Below are positions 8,736 to 16,335 of a stretch of 42,896 nt of DNA, one piece after another; positions within the stretch are counted from its first letter, which is position 1, and each line of letters opens with the position of its first letter. The notes below the pieces were generated by a model that did not search any database, had not been told where the DNA came from, and saw only the letters and a program-made list of their open reading frames with translations. The position numbers were made by a program, and so were the translations under genes. The stretch is from a virus: positions 1 to 42,896 of IMG/VR virus record IMGVR_UViG_3300036835_000045; one strand, written 5' to 3'.

Positions 8736-8963
8736 ATGGCTGCTGATACTGGTGTTTTAGAATCTATGTTAAAGAGAATACAGGTTCTCCAGGGAATGAA
8801 GGATGCCCGAGGTCCACAAGGTATTCTCAGTCGTGGTGCAAACATATATAATGCTGGATCGCTTGCAGCCCAACGAGGGGGAGGGCTACAGTACGGCAGG
8901 TACAACCCCTTGCAAAATGGTTCTGTGTCCTTAGATGCTATCCGCCGGAAACTTTACGGGTGA
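8736..8963 (+). CDS. Small hypothetical virion-cluster protein
   Basis: A 75-residue protein with an N-terminal helix (LESMLKRIQVLQGMKDA) and a Gly/Arg-rich middle. Unrecognised. It is packed between the fibre-like gene and the internal virion genes with 2-3 bp gaps, so it is probably a minor virion protein. Confidence 0.65.
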   Translation: MAADTGVLESMLKRIQVLQGMKDARGPQGILSRGANIYNAGSLAAQRGGGLQYGRYNPLQNGSVSLDAIRRKLYG

Positions 8964-8966
8964 AAA

Positions 8967-9632
8967 ATGGCTACTTTACCTCCAGAAGTGTTAGCAAGTA
9001 TTGCTAGTAAGAGACTTGGAATTCAGTCACAACATGATACAGCCTTACAACAGGCTGCTCAGGGTTATAACACTAACTTGTATAACCTTGACCAGTATGC
9101 TAAGGATACTGGTAAGAGAATTAATGATCAGTATGCTTCACAGGGACTCTTTAGCTCTGGAATTCGTGTAAACGAACAAGGTCGTTTGCAGCAGAATGTT
9201 GGAGAGCGTAAGGGATTTCTAGGTCAGCAATATGCTGGACAGCAATCAGGCATTGAAGGTCAGTATCAAAATGCTTTATCTGATTTGCAGCAATATCAAG
9301 CCACTGCTATGCAAGATGCTACTCGTCAAGAGTTAGCTCAGCAGCAGAATCAAGCTCAAATGGCTTTGCAGCAAAGACAAATTGATGCTCAAAATGCTGC
9401 AACTATGCAAGCTGCTGCTGCACAACAGCAACAACAAGCTCCCGCTGCTGCTCCTGCTGCACAAGGCCCAGATCAAGCTTCTATTGATTATTGGAATGCT
9501 GTTCAATATTTGAATGCTGTTAAGTTGTGGAATGCTACACAACTTTGGAACCAGGCTATGCAATCTCAGAACAGAACTGAATTTGCTGGATCAGGTAACC
9601 CACTTGGTATGGCAGGTGCGAGGTTTAAGTAA
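8967..9632 (+). CDS. Internal virion (ejection) protein, Gln/Ala-rich
   Basis: A 221-residue, Ala/Gln-rich, almost wholly helical protein with a poly-Gln/Ala/Pro stretch around residues 150-170 and a repeated LWNA/YWNA motif in the C-terminus (YWNAVQYLNAVKLWNATQLW). Low-complexity helical proteins in this position, ahead of a very large protein, are the small ejection proteins of podoviruses (T7 gp14-like role) that leave the head with the DNA. Function is inferred from synteny and composition. Confidence 0.7.
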   Translation: MATLPPEVLASIASKRLGIQSQHDTALQQAAQGYNTNLYNLDQYAKDTGKRINDQYASQGLFSSGIRVNEQGRLQQNVGERKGFLGQQYAGQQSGIEGQYQNALSDLQQYQATAMQDATRQELAQQQNQAQMALQQRQIDAQNAATMQAAAAQQQQQAPAAAPAAQGPDQASIDYWNAVQYLNAVKLWNATQLWNQAMQSQNRTEFAGSGNPLGMAGARFK

Positions 9633-11227
9633 TGGCTGATTTTAGTTATCTTCCCAAAGGGGCACAAGGAGCTTTAAGATTATTACAAGGTAGACCCGCT
9701 GGAATGCCTCCAGCACCTTCTAATAGCTTTGGTGATCTTAAAGCTGGACTAGATGCTCTTACAAAGGGTGATGGTCTAGATATGAACGCCGTTGCTAATG
9801 ACCCTATTTTGCAGCTAGAGAATCAGCGAATTAGTGAAATGCCTACAGGGAGCGGGGATATTACTGCCGCTCTCCGTGAGGCTGCTGCTGCAAATGCATA
9901 TGGTGGTCCTTCTCTTGACCAACTTCGTGCCTATGGTAATGAGGGTCAAGCTAGAATCAGTAATTTGTATGCTCAACTCGGAGCATATTTGCAGGGTCGG
10001 CAATCTGATACTGCAAATCAATATGCTGCTGGAGAAATGCGTACTGGTGCTGGTTATGAAAATGCCCAAAGAGATATTGCTGCTGCTCAACAACAGGCTC
10101 AGGACGCAGTTCAAGGTGCTGTTAGTGGTGGAGTAGGAAAAGAAGCTGCTGCTGAAGCTACTGCTGCTGCTACTGCTGCTATTCAGAGACAACAAGCTCT
10201 GAATACTTCAAATAAAGCTAATGCTCTTGGAAATATGCAGAGTATGGCTACTGGTAAGGCAGCTTTGTATAATGATTTAATGTCTGGTGCTCAACAGGAG
10301 AAAACTGCTCAGTCTGGACTGTTTGGTAGTCAAGTAAATAGCTTGATTGGTAGAGCGCAAGCCGAAATGGCTGCTGCTAACCAACGTACAGCTATGGCAC
10401 AGGAAAGTATTAGGCAAAAAGCAGCCGAGCAATCTGCGACTGCGCAGCAGAAAGCTAATGATGCACGTTATAAAGCTCTAGAAGATGCTATTAAGCGTGC
10501 TCAGTCTGGTCAGAAGTCTACAGACAACCTTTCAGGAATTAAGGGTGTTCTAGCTTACGCTATGAGGGCAGGTAATCCACAAGCTGCTAAGAATTTCATG
10601 GATATGTTGAATCAGTCCCGAGTTTCTGCTGCTCAATGGAATAATCGTATAGCTACTGACCCTGGATTCGCAGCCACAAATAAGAGAACAACTCCTGACG
10701 AGCAACTTCAAATGCTGCTTGGCAATGTTGGTGGAACAAGAGAAGATTTGTCTACTGACATTAATCCTCGTGGTGATATTCTCAATCTGATTAGAAATAC
10801 ACCTGAACTGGCAGGACTTAAGAAATACATTATCTCTGATCCTGAATCTGCTATTAGAGCCGGAGAATATATCCCTGCCTTTGGTGTATCTCAGCAAGAG
10901 TATGAGAAAGCTGGTGGAGGCGGCGGTGGCGGTGGAGGTTTAATGGGAGGATTGAAGGGTGGACTAATTGGCAATGCAATTAGTCCACTTGCTGCTTTAG
11001 GTGGTGCTGGAATTGGGGCACTTAAGGGAATGGGAGTTCTTGGTGGAGGCGGAAAGAATCAGCAAGACTATCGAAATCAGTTTACTCCTTTTGTGAATCT
11101 CACAGCACTACGACATGATCCACAAGCTACTCAGGCATATTACAACTACTTCAATTCAAATCCACAAGATTTGATGATGAACCTTTTCAACATCTACCAG
11201 GGTAAGTATGGACAAGGTTCCTTTTAA
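9632..11227 (+). CDS. Internal virion (ejection) protein with Gly-rich hydrophobic segment
   Basis: A 531-residue protein. Residues about 1-330 are Ala/Gln-rich coiled coil. Around residue 425 a run of ten glycines leads into a hydrophobic Gly/Leu/Ala stretch (LMGGLKGGLIGNAISPLAAL) that could insert in a membrane. The combination suits a podovirus ejection protein that helps build the trans-envelope conduit (T7 gp15-like role, inferred). One-base overlaps with both neighbours. No enzyme domain seen. Confidence 0.7.
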   Translation: MADFSYLPKGAQGALRLLQGRPAGMPPAPSNSFGDLKAGLDALTKGDGLDMNAVANDPILQLENQRISEMPTGSGDITAALREAAAANAYGGPSLDQLRAYGNEGQARISNLYAQLGAYLQGRQSDTANQYAAGEMRTGAGYENAQRDIAAAQQQAQDAVQGAVSGGVGKEAAAEATAAATAAIQRQQALNTSNKANALGNMQSMATGKAALYNDLMSGAQQEKTAQSGLFGSQVNSLIGRAQAEMAAANQRTAMAQESIRQKAAEQSATAQQKANDARYKALEDAIKRAQSGQKSTDNLSGIKGVLAYAMRAGNPQAAKNFMDMLNQSRVSAAQWNNRIATDPGFAATNKRTTPDEQLQMLLGNVGGTREDLSTDINPRGDILNLIRNTPELAGLKKYIISDPESAIRAGEYIPAFGVSQQEYEKAGGGGGGGGGLMGGLKGGLIGNAISPLAALGGAGIGALKGMGVLGGGGKNQQDYRNQFTPFVNLTALRHDPQATQAYYNYFNSNPQDLMMNLFNIYQGKYGQGSF

Positions 11228-14109
11228 TGGCAGCTAGAGACTATGCCCTGAACGTAGGTGGAATTAGTGGAAGTTCTCCACAAGTTTCTGCTCAGGGATT
11301 TGCACCTGAAGTTCTGAAACTTGCAGGACAACTTACTAGACAACGTGCTCAGGCTGGTATTGGAACTCCACACACTAGCCCTGGAATTATGCAGCGTTTG
11401 TTTGACGTTATCCAACGCCCACTTTACGCTTCTGCTAACACGGTAGATTATGCTGTTAAGGGCAAGAATCCTCTAATGGGGACTTTTAAGGGATTGGCGG
11501 GGCAGGATAAAACTTCATATGACCAAGTTCTTGGTGACATGGGTATGTCTGGAGGTTGGCAACGTTCCCTTCTTGGTTTTGGAGCTGATATTGCTCTTGA
11601 TCCTACTACTTATCTTGGTGCAGGAATTGAGAAAAATGTCGCCGAGGGAGTTGCCAGACGAGCAGGAATAGAAGCCTCAGCAGAAGCTATTGAAAAAGAA
11701 GCTGGGGCTAACATAGTTAAGCGTGAAGCTGCTAAGGCTCTTGACCAAGGTGCCCATATAGAACAGATAGAAACTGAGGCTTCTAAGGCTGCACGGTTAA
11801 AGCACTATCAAGAATTTCAAATTCCCGAGGGTATGTCTGAGGATGCTGCCTACAGGCAGATGACGAAAACTGCTCCTGAAGCTCAGTACACAAATGTAGT
11901 TACTAATGATCTTTCTAAAAAGGAAGCTAAGCAGGTAGGTCAGGAAGTTGCTAGAGGCAATGCTCTTTCTAAAGTTCAAGAAAATGTAGATAAGGAGCTT
12001 GCTGCACAACGGGGCAAGGTTTATTTGAAGTTCATGGGTAAGCAGACTCCTATTGCCAGTGAAAGTCTTTATCGTGTGGGTAGAGCAGCAGCAGATGTTA
12101 CTAAGGATCTACCAATAATCAAGGGATTCAATGCTGCATTCCGCCCTGGATACAATTTACCACAAGGTCTGAACACTATTAAGAGGAATGTTGAGAGCCT
12201 TGGTATCCATCTTGGTGAACAAAAGCTACAGAAGCTTGCAGGAAACCTACATGGACTTTCCCCCGGTGAAGGCGAAAATGTTATGCGGGCGATTAGTGCA
12301 GGTCGTCCAATTGAGGGTACAGCAGAAGCTACTGGCAGACCACTTCAAGAGTATGCTGATCTATTGAAGAATGAAGTCCAACATACTTGGGATAATGAAG
12401 CTGAACTTGGACTTCGTGGTAGAGCAGCACAACTAGCTTCACGAGATAGTAGTCTCCCACGGCCTCCGAATTTTCGTGAGAACTATGTTCCCATGATTCT
12501 TCGTGGTGGAACTCCAGAAGAACGAGCGGCCTTTAAGAAAGGTGTTCGTCAGGGACTTCCCGGTCATACAATTGAAGATGCAGAAGCTAAAGGATTGAAG
12601 CCTGTTCTCAATCCTAACGAGGCTTACGGTTACAAGATCATTAAATCTGGCCGTATAACTGATCCTGCTAACGTTAATAGAGCAGCAGCCAAAGAATTTG
12701 GTGTTACAATTGATGACCTGGCACCGGGGACTGTTAAAAAGAAGATTGGTCGTGGTCTAGCTGATAACCTAGGACTAAAGCCGTATAAACTCCCTGGCTT
12801 TGAAACTCCTACAACTTACTTCCCTCCCGAGATTGGTGATGCTCTTAAGCAATCTTTCCGTCAGTCAGTTGATCCAGCAGCGGGTGGTGATCTTCTAAGG
12901 TATTTTGATAAAGTACAGAATGCTTGGAAGCTCAACATGACGGCTGTAAACCCAGGTCACCATATTCGTAACTTCGCTGGTGACGTGTGGCTGAATCATA
13001 TGGACGGACTTCATAACGTAAAACGTTATGAGGATTCAGCCAAAGTCTTGAAGAACTGGAGTGATAATCCAGATTCCTTTAAGATGATGGTTGGTGATGT
13101 TCCAGTCAACTCATCTCAGCTTATGGATTTGTTCACCAGAAATGGTGGAAAGTCTGGATTCTTCCGGCAGGAGTATGCTCAAACTGCCAAAGGTTTTCAA
13201 GGATTCGCTAGGCATCCTGTAGAAACGATCCGACAAGCTGCTGAAAAACGTGAGGACTGGACTAGAATGGCCCACTTCCTTGACGTTATGGATAAAGGTG
13301 GCGTCAAAGGAATTAAAGCCTCAACTTGGGATGATGTTGAAAACATCGCCAAGGAAGCTGGACAGAGAGTTCGTAAGTTCAATATTGACTACGGTGACCT
13401 GACTCCGTTTGAACGTAATTTTATGAAGCGAGTTGTGCCATTCTATACTTGGATGAGGAAGAACATTCCTCTACAACTAGAGACAATGGCTATGGACCCC
13501 GGCAAGATTTCTGTTATGCCGAAGGGTTTGCGTGCGCTTCAAAACATTACGGGTCAAGATCCGAATCAATCAGTTTTCGGACTCAATACAGTTCCTCAAT
13601 GGCTTCGTGAAATGGCTGGTGTGAGAATTGCTGGTGAAGGAATTGGACGAAACCAACTCTACTTCAACCCTAGCATCATTCCATCGTCAGACATTGGGCA
13701 ATACTTCAATGCTCAGAATCCTCTTGATGTTCTGAGAACTTTTGGAGCTAGCGTAACTCCAGTTGTTCGTATGCCAATTGAACAAGCTACAGGGAGGATG
13801 CTGAATTCCGGTGCTCCAGTTGGTCAAATGAGCAACTACCTGGATCAGAATATTGCTCCGCCTTCACTTTCCGCTGCCGCTTCTCTACTCCCATTCAGAG
13901 TTAACACCCCTGTAGCGAGTTTCGGAGGGAAGGGAGAACCTCAGGATATAGCGAAGTTACTTGGAATTACATTGTATCCTGTTGGTCCACAACAGCAACT
14001 TGGAGAACTTCGTAGGCAGCAAGATCCAATTCAAGCTTTATTAAAGGCGAGAAAGACAAAGAGACCACGATCTTGGGAGTCGGGTTATGGACAACCAACA
14101 AAACCCTAG
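11227..14109 (+). CDS. Large internal virion (ejection) protein
   Basis: A 960-residue protein, the largest in the genome. The central region contains LNMTAVNPGHHIRNFAGD, followed by a helical part and ERNFMKRVVPFYTWMRKNIP near residue 730. These two motifs recur in large internal virion and polyvalent phage proteins (LPD38-like). An N-terminal hydrophobic part (SLLGFGADIALDPTTYLGAG) may meet the membrane. No lysozyme or transglycosylase motif was seen, unlike T7 gp16. The role in DNA ejection is inferred from size and order. Confidence 0.72.
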   Translation: MAARDYALNVGGISGSSPQVSAQGFAPEVLKLAGQLTRQRAQAGIGTPHTSPGIMQRLFDVIQRPLYASANTVDYAVKGKNPLMGTFKGLAGQDKTSYDQVLGDMGMSGGWQRSLLGFGADIALDPTTYLGAGIEKNVAEGVARRAGIEASAEAIEKEAGANIVKREAAKALDQGAHIEQIETEASKAARLKHYQEFQIPEGMSEDAAYRQMTKTAPEAQYTNVVTNDLSKKEAKQVGQEVARGNALSKVQENVDKELAAQRGKVYLKFMGKQTPIASESLYRVGRAAADVTKDLPIIKGFNAAFRPGYNLPQGLNTIKRNVESLGIHLGEQKLQKLAGNLHGLSPGEGENVMRAISAGRPIEGTAEATGRPLQEYADLLKNEVQHTWDNEAELGLRGRAAQLASRDSSLPRPPNFRENYVPMILRGGTPEERAAFKKGVRQGLPGHTIEDAEAKGLKPVLNPNEAYGYKIIKSGRITDPANVNRAAAKEFGVTIDDLAPGTVKKKIGRGLADNLGLKPYKLPGFETPTTYFPPEIGDALKQSFRQSVDPAAGGDLLRYFDKVQNAWKLNMTAVNPGHHIRNFAGDVWLNHMDGLHNVKRYEDSAKVLKNWSDNPDSFKMMVGDVPVNSSQLMDLFTRNGGKSGFFRQEYAQTAKGFQGFARHPVETIRQAAEKREDWTRMAHFLDVMDKGGVKGIKASTWDDVENIAKEAGQRVRKFNIDYGDLTPFERNFMKRVVPFYTWMRKNIPLQLETMAMDPGKISVMPKGLRALQNITGQDPNQSVFGLNTVPQWLREMAGVRIAGEGIGRNQLYFNPSIIPSSDIGQYFNAQNPLDVLRTFGASVTPVVRMPIEQATGRMLNSGAPVGQMSNYLDQNIAPPSLSAAASLLPFRVNTPVASFGGKGEPQDIAKLLGITLYPVGPQQQLGELRRQQDPIQALLKARKTKRPRSWESGYGQPTKP

Positions 14110-14326
14110 CCCGTTAGAAGCTTTATTTGGACCCCCAGGTTTTCCTCAACAGGGAGTACCGTTCTCGGATGCGGTAGCTCGTAAGCTAGGTCTTGATTCA
14201 CCTATGGGTAAGACAGCTTACTTTGCTTCATTTAAATCAAGTTATCCATCGAATACTCAACAGCAAGATGGAGACTTGTATCACATGCTTCGAGAAGAAA
14301 TGGTGAGCAGACTTGCTCAGAAGTAA
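14087..14326 (+). CDS. Small hypothetical protein after the large ejection protein
   Basis: A 79-residue protein starting at an ATG inside the end of the previous gene (23-bp overlap). Pro/Gln-rich N-terminus, then a short charged helix (LYHMLREEMVSRLAQ). Unrecognised; perhaps a minor virion component. Confidence 0.65.
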   Translation: MDNQQNPSPLEALFGPPGFPQQGVPFSDAVARKLGLDSPMGKTAYFASFKSSYPSNTQQQDGDLYHMLREEMVSRLAQK

Positions 14327-14479
14327 GTGGACATTAGATTAGTTGGAATAATTGGATTAATATATGGCATGGCAATTGCCATAGTAAGACATCGGCTACG
14401 TAAGCAGGTGAATAATCACGAAAAAAGGATAGTTAAACTAGAACGGAAAAGGAATAAACTAGAGGGTGAGGATGAATAG
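14327..14479 (+). CDS. Small membrane protein with basic coiled-coil tail
   Basis: A 50-residue ORF with a GTG start one base after the previous stop. One transmembrane segment (LVGIIGLIYGMAIAIV) is followed by a highly basic, heptad-like tail (VKLERKRNKLEGEDE end). It overlaps the WhiB gene by 8 bp. The topology would suit a holin-associated or spanin-like protein, but there is no specific signature. The shadelgarno match upstream is weak; the packing and the hydrophobic helix are the evidence. Confidence 0.55.
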   Translation: MDIRLVGIIGLIYGMAIAIVRHRLRKQVNNHEKRIVKLERKRNKLEGEDE

Positions 14480-14747
14480 ACAGTGGTATCTAGAGGGAGC
14501 GTGCATAGATAACCCTGACTTCGTAGATTTTCCTTCATTAAAAGACACCCGCGTAATTGCTACGTCTAAAGCAATTTGTGATAAATGCCCTGTGCAGCAA
14601 GAGTGTTGGGCTGATGCCTATGCGGGTCACATTGATGAAGGAATTTTCGGAGGGGCTTTACCATCCGAGCGACGACTAGTTGGTGCGTTACTTAGAATCC
14701 CACCATTATCTACTGCGGATTATATTGTTTCGATGTTAAAGTCATAA
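14472..14747 (+). CDS. WhiB-family iron-sulfur transcriptional regulator
   Basis: A 91-residue protein with the four WhiB cysteines C11, C36, C39 and C45 (CxxC plus flanking Cys) and the GIFGG turn (57-61) before a basic SERR stretch. These bind a [4Fe-4S] cluster, contact the sigma-factor region 4 and bind DNA. I prefer the ATG at 14472 (AGAGGG 5 nt upstream) to the GTG at 14466. WhiB proteins are essentially confined to Actinobacteria and their phages. As last gene of the late operon it may act on host or phage promoters. Its 3' end overlaps the convergent RuvC-like gene by 38 bp. Confidence 0.9.
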   Translation: MNRQWYLEGACIDNPDFVDFPSLKDTRVIATSKAICDKCPVQQECWADAYAGHIDEGIFGGALPSERRLVGALLRIPPLSTADYIVSMLKS

Positions 14748-15183
14748 AGCCTCGTGGATCGGCGTGCTTATTTTTGACAAGCCAATAAGCTCCGTGAGCG
14801 ATAGCTGAAACATTGTTGGGTACATGTACCCCTTTTTGGTAATTGTATCCGATATATCCGCAGCCCACAGGAAGTACGGATGCTGGTTGCGACACCAGTT
14901 TAATACCATACTGTCTTGCGTAGAATTCCAATGCTCCAATAATAAGTAGAGCCGGTGGTCTATTCCATTCATGTCCCCACCCCCGATTCATTTTCATAGG
15001 ACGAACGTAGTAATCTTCGTAAACAATCTGATCCCATGAATAAGGGTCCATGTCTAACAAGACTTCGTAGAAATCTTCTGTCTCTTTGGTAACTCCCATA
15101 ACAGACAGTTCAGGCTTGCCAGAACCGTAGTTCCAGCAAGCCCAACCTGTATGCTTTCCAGGGTCAACAGAAAGCAATTTCAT
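14710..15183 (-). CDS. RuvC-like Holliday junction resolvase
   Basis: A 157-residue protein with an RNase H fold pattern: first-strand acidic D7 (LLSVDPGKHTGWA), second acidic residue E56 (IVYEDYYVR) and a C-terminal helix ending AIAHGAYW (H130). In related phage resolvases an Asp normally sits four residues before that His; here it is Ser126, so the metal site may be altered. It would resolve branched DNA before packaging. Last gene of the leftward block. Confidence 0.72.
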   Translation of the reverse strand: MKLLSVDPGKHTGWACWNYGSGKPELSVMGVTKETEDFYEVLLDMDPYSWDQIVYEDYYVRPMKMNRGWGHEWNRPPALLIIGALEFYARQYGIKLVSQPASVLPVGCGYIGYNYQKGVHVPNNVSAIAHGAYWLVKNKHADPRGFMTLTSKQYNPQ

Positions 15184-15396
15184 TTATTTATCGTCACTTT
15201 CTGGCATAGCAACACCTTCAGCAATGACATCGGCGGGAAATCCCGATTTGTCGTTACCCTCCGCTCCCTTAAAATAGAGAGGTCTTGGATAACTGATTGG
15301 CTTGATTTTCTTTATTCCTTCATAGTAATGAAGAATAGCTGTCCACTCATCTAAGAGATGAGTTATATTGGTCTGTGTTACCGTTGCATCCGACAT
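15184..15396 (-). CDS. Hypothetical protein
   Basis: A 70-residue protein immediately upstream of the resolvase, with zero gap. GAGGT lies upstream of its ATG. N-terminal helix (NITHLLDEWTAILHYYEGIKKI), acidic C-terminus. Unrecognised. Confidence 0.65.
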   Translation of the reverse strand: MSDATVTQTNITHLLDEWTAILHYYEGIKKIKPISYPRPLYFKGAEGNDKSGFPADVIAEGVAMPESDDK

Positions 15397-15406
15397 ACGT
15401 TAACCT

Positions 15407-16066
15407 CTATTCATCTGATGGTGGGGGTGGAATTGATGTATCCCAATTTGGGGTATCAAAATCTGATGGCAATGGTTCTGATTGTCCAGGCTGCAATCCA
15501 TACAAAGGGTCGGGTGGAGAATCATCAGTGGCAGACATAGCATTCAAAGTAAATGCTACACACCACGGATTAGCAAATTTCAACAATCCATGACAATTTG
15601 CTGTCTTTTCTCTCACCATTGCGGTTGCAGCATTCATAGCCGCTATACACCCTTGATTGCATGTGCAGAAAGGAATATTCACATATGCTGTGGCTTCCTT
15701 GAAATCAGTAAAGGTAGCCGCCACAGTTGGTGTTCCATAACAATGGATATAAACATTGAAGGCTCGCCAATTTCTTTGAGCCTCATTCCAACAAGAACTC
15801 AGTGTATATCCAGAACCGAAGGCTCCTGTGGAATATGCCAGCCAAGCAACAACTCCAGCCGGAGGATCAGCAGCGGCAGTTAAGGCTATTGCTCCTGTAC
15901 CTATAACTCCAATTGCACAATCTGTTGATTGACTGTTTGTTGCCCATCCCATACCATCTACAATAGGTGGAATAGCCGGACCTGCTTCTTGTGGACGATA
16001 ATGTGCATCAGCACAAGCTGTTGTGAACACTCCTAGAATCATCACTATAGCAATTATCTTTTTCAC
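15407..16066 (-). CDS. Exported Cys-rich protein, possible lipoprotein
   Basis: A 219-residue protein with a GTG start and a clear signal peptide (MKKIIAIVMILGVFTTAC). C18 could be a lipobox Cys, though TTAC is a poor match. The mature part has about ten further Cys, including PFCTCNQGC, suggesting disulfides, a hydrophobic stretch near residues 60-80 and a Pro/Asp-rich tail. A secreted phage protein made with replication genes suggests a surface function such as superinfection exclusion; that is inference. Its start overlaps the upstream membrane-protein gene by 4 bp (GTGA). Confidence 0.72.
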   Translation of the reverse strand: MKKIIAIVMILGVFTTACADAHYRPQEAGPAIPPIVDGMGWATNSQSTDCAIGVIGTGAIALTAAADPPAGVVAWLAYSTGAFGSGYTLSSCWNEAQRNWRAFNVYIHCYGTPTVAATFTDFKEATAYVNIPFCTCNQGCIAAMNAATAMVREKTANCHGLLKFANPWCVAFTLNAMSATDDSPPDPLYGLQPGQSEPLPSDFDTPNWDTSIPPPPSDE

Positions 16067-16239
16067 TGTTCGTCATTCCTCCAATGCAATCCAATATCAA
16101 ACACCGCAAGCGTCAAAAGAACAGCAGCAACAAGAAGAATGCTGCCAATGACAATATTGACAGTTCCTTCTCTACTGAATGCTAACGCTGCGAATATGAA
16201 TATTGTGATAGGAACAACGAATCTTGGTTTGAACTTCAT
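16063..16239 (-). CDS. Two-helix membrane protein, holin-like
   Basis: A 58-residue ORF. Two hydrophobic segments (FVVPITIFIFAALAF and IVIGSILLVAAVLLTLAVF) are joined by a short SREGTVN loop, with a charged C-terminus ending WRNDEQ. The size and hairpin topology resemble small holins. GAGGGAGAGG precedes the ATG. It couples to the exported Cys-rich protein through a 4-bp overlap and so may work with it rather than in lysis. Confidence 0.6.
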   Translation of the reverse strand: MKFKPRFVVPITIFIFAALAFSREGTVNIVIGSILLVAAVLLTLAVFDIGLHWRNDEQ

Positions 16240-16254
16240 GTCGGACCTCTCCCT

Positions 16255-16335
16255 CTAACTACTTATGCTATCCCAAATATGTAGAGCGATAGCTATAATT
16301 GCTGCAATACAGATTCCTGCTACAACTGCTTTCAA
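16255..16335 (-). CDS. Possible 26-residue transmembrane peptide
   Basis: A short ORF with a TTG start overlapping the polymerase stop. It reads as one hydrophobic helix (VVAGICIAAIIAIALHIW) with a short polar tail. It fills the gap between polymerase and the two-helix membrane gene. Only its hydrophobicity and coupling position support it. Confidence 0.35.
   Translation of the reverse strand: MKAVVAGICIAAIIAIALHIWDSISS

Noticed and set aside
14770-14785. TTGACAAG sequence resembling the shared operator
   Set aside because: It lies inside the RuvC-like coding sequence, lacks the second arm at 9-bp spacing and has no -10 nearby.
15482-15883. 133-residue plus-strand frame
   Set aside because: It is antisense to the exported Cys-rich protein, whose signal peptide and Cys pattern are clear, and it has no ribosome site.
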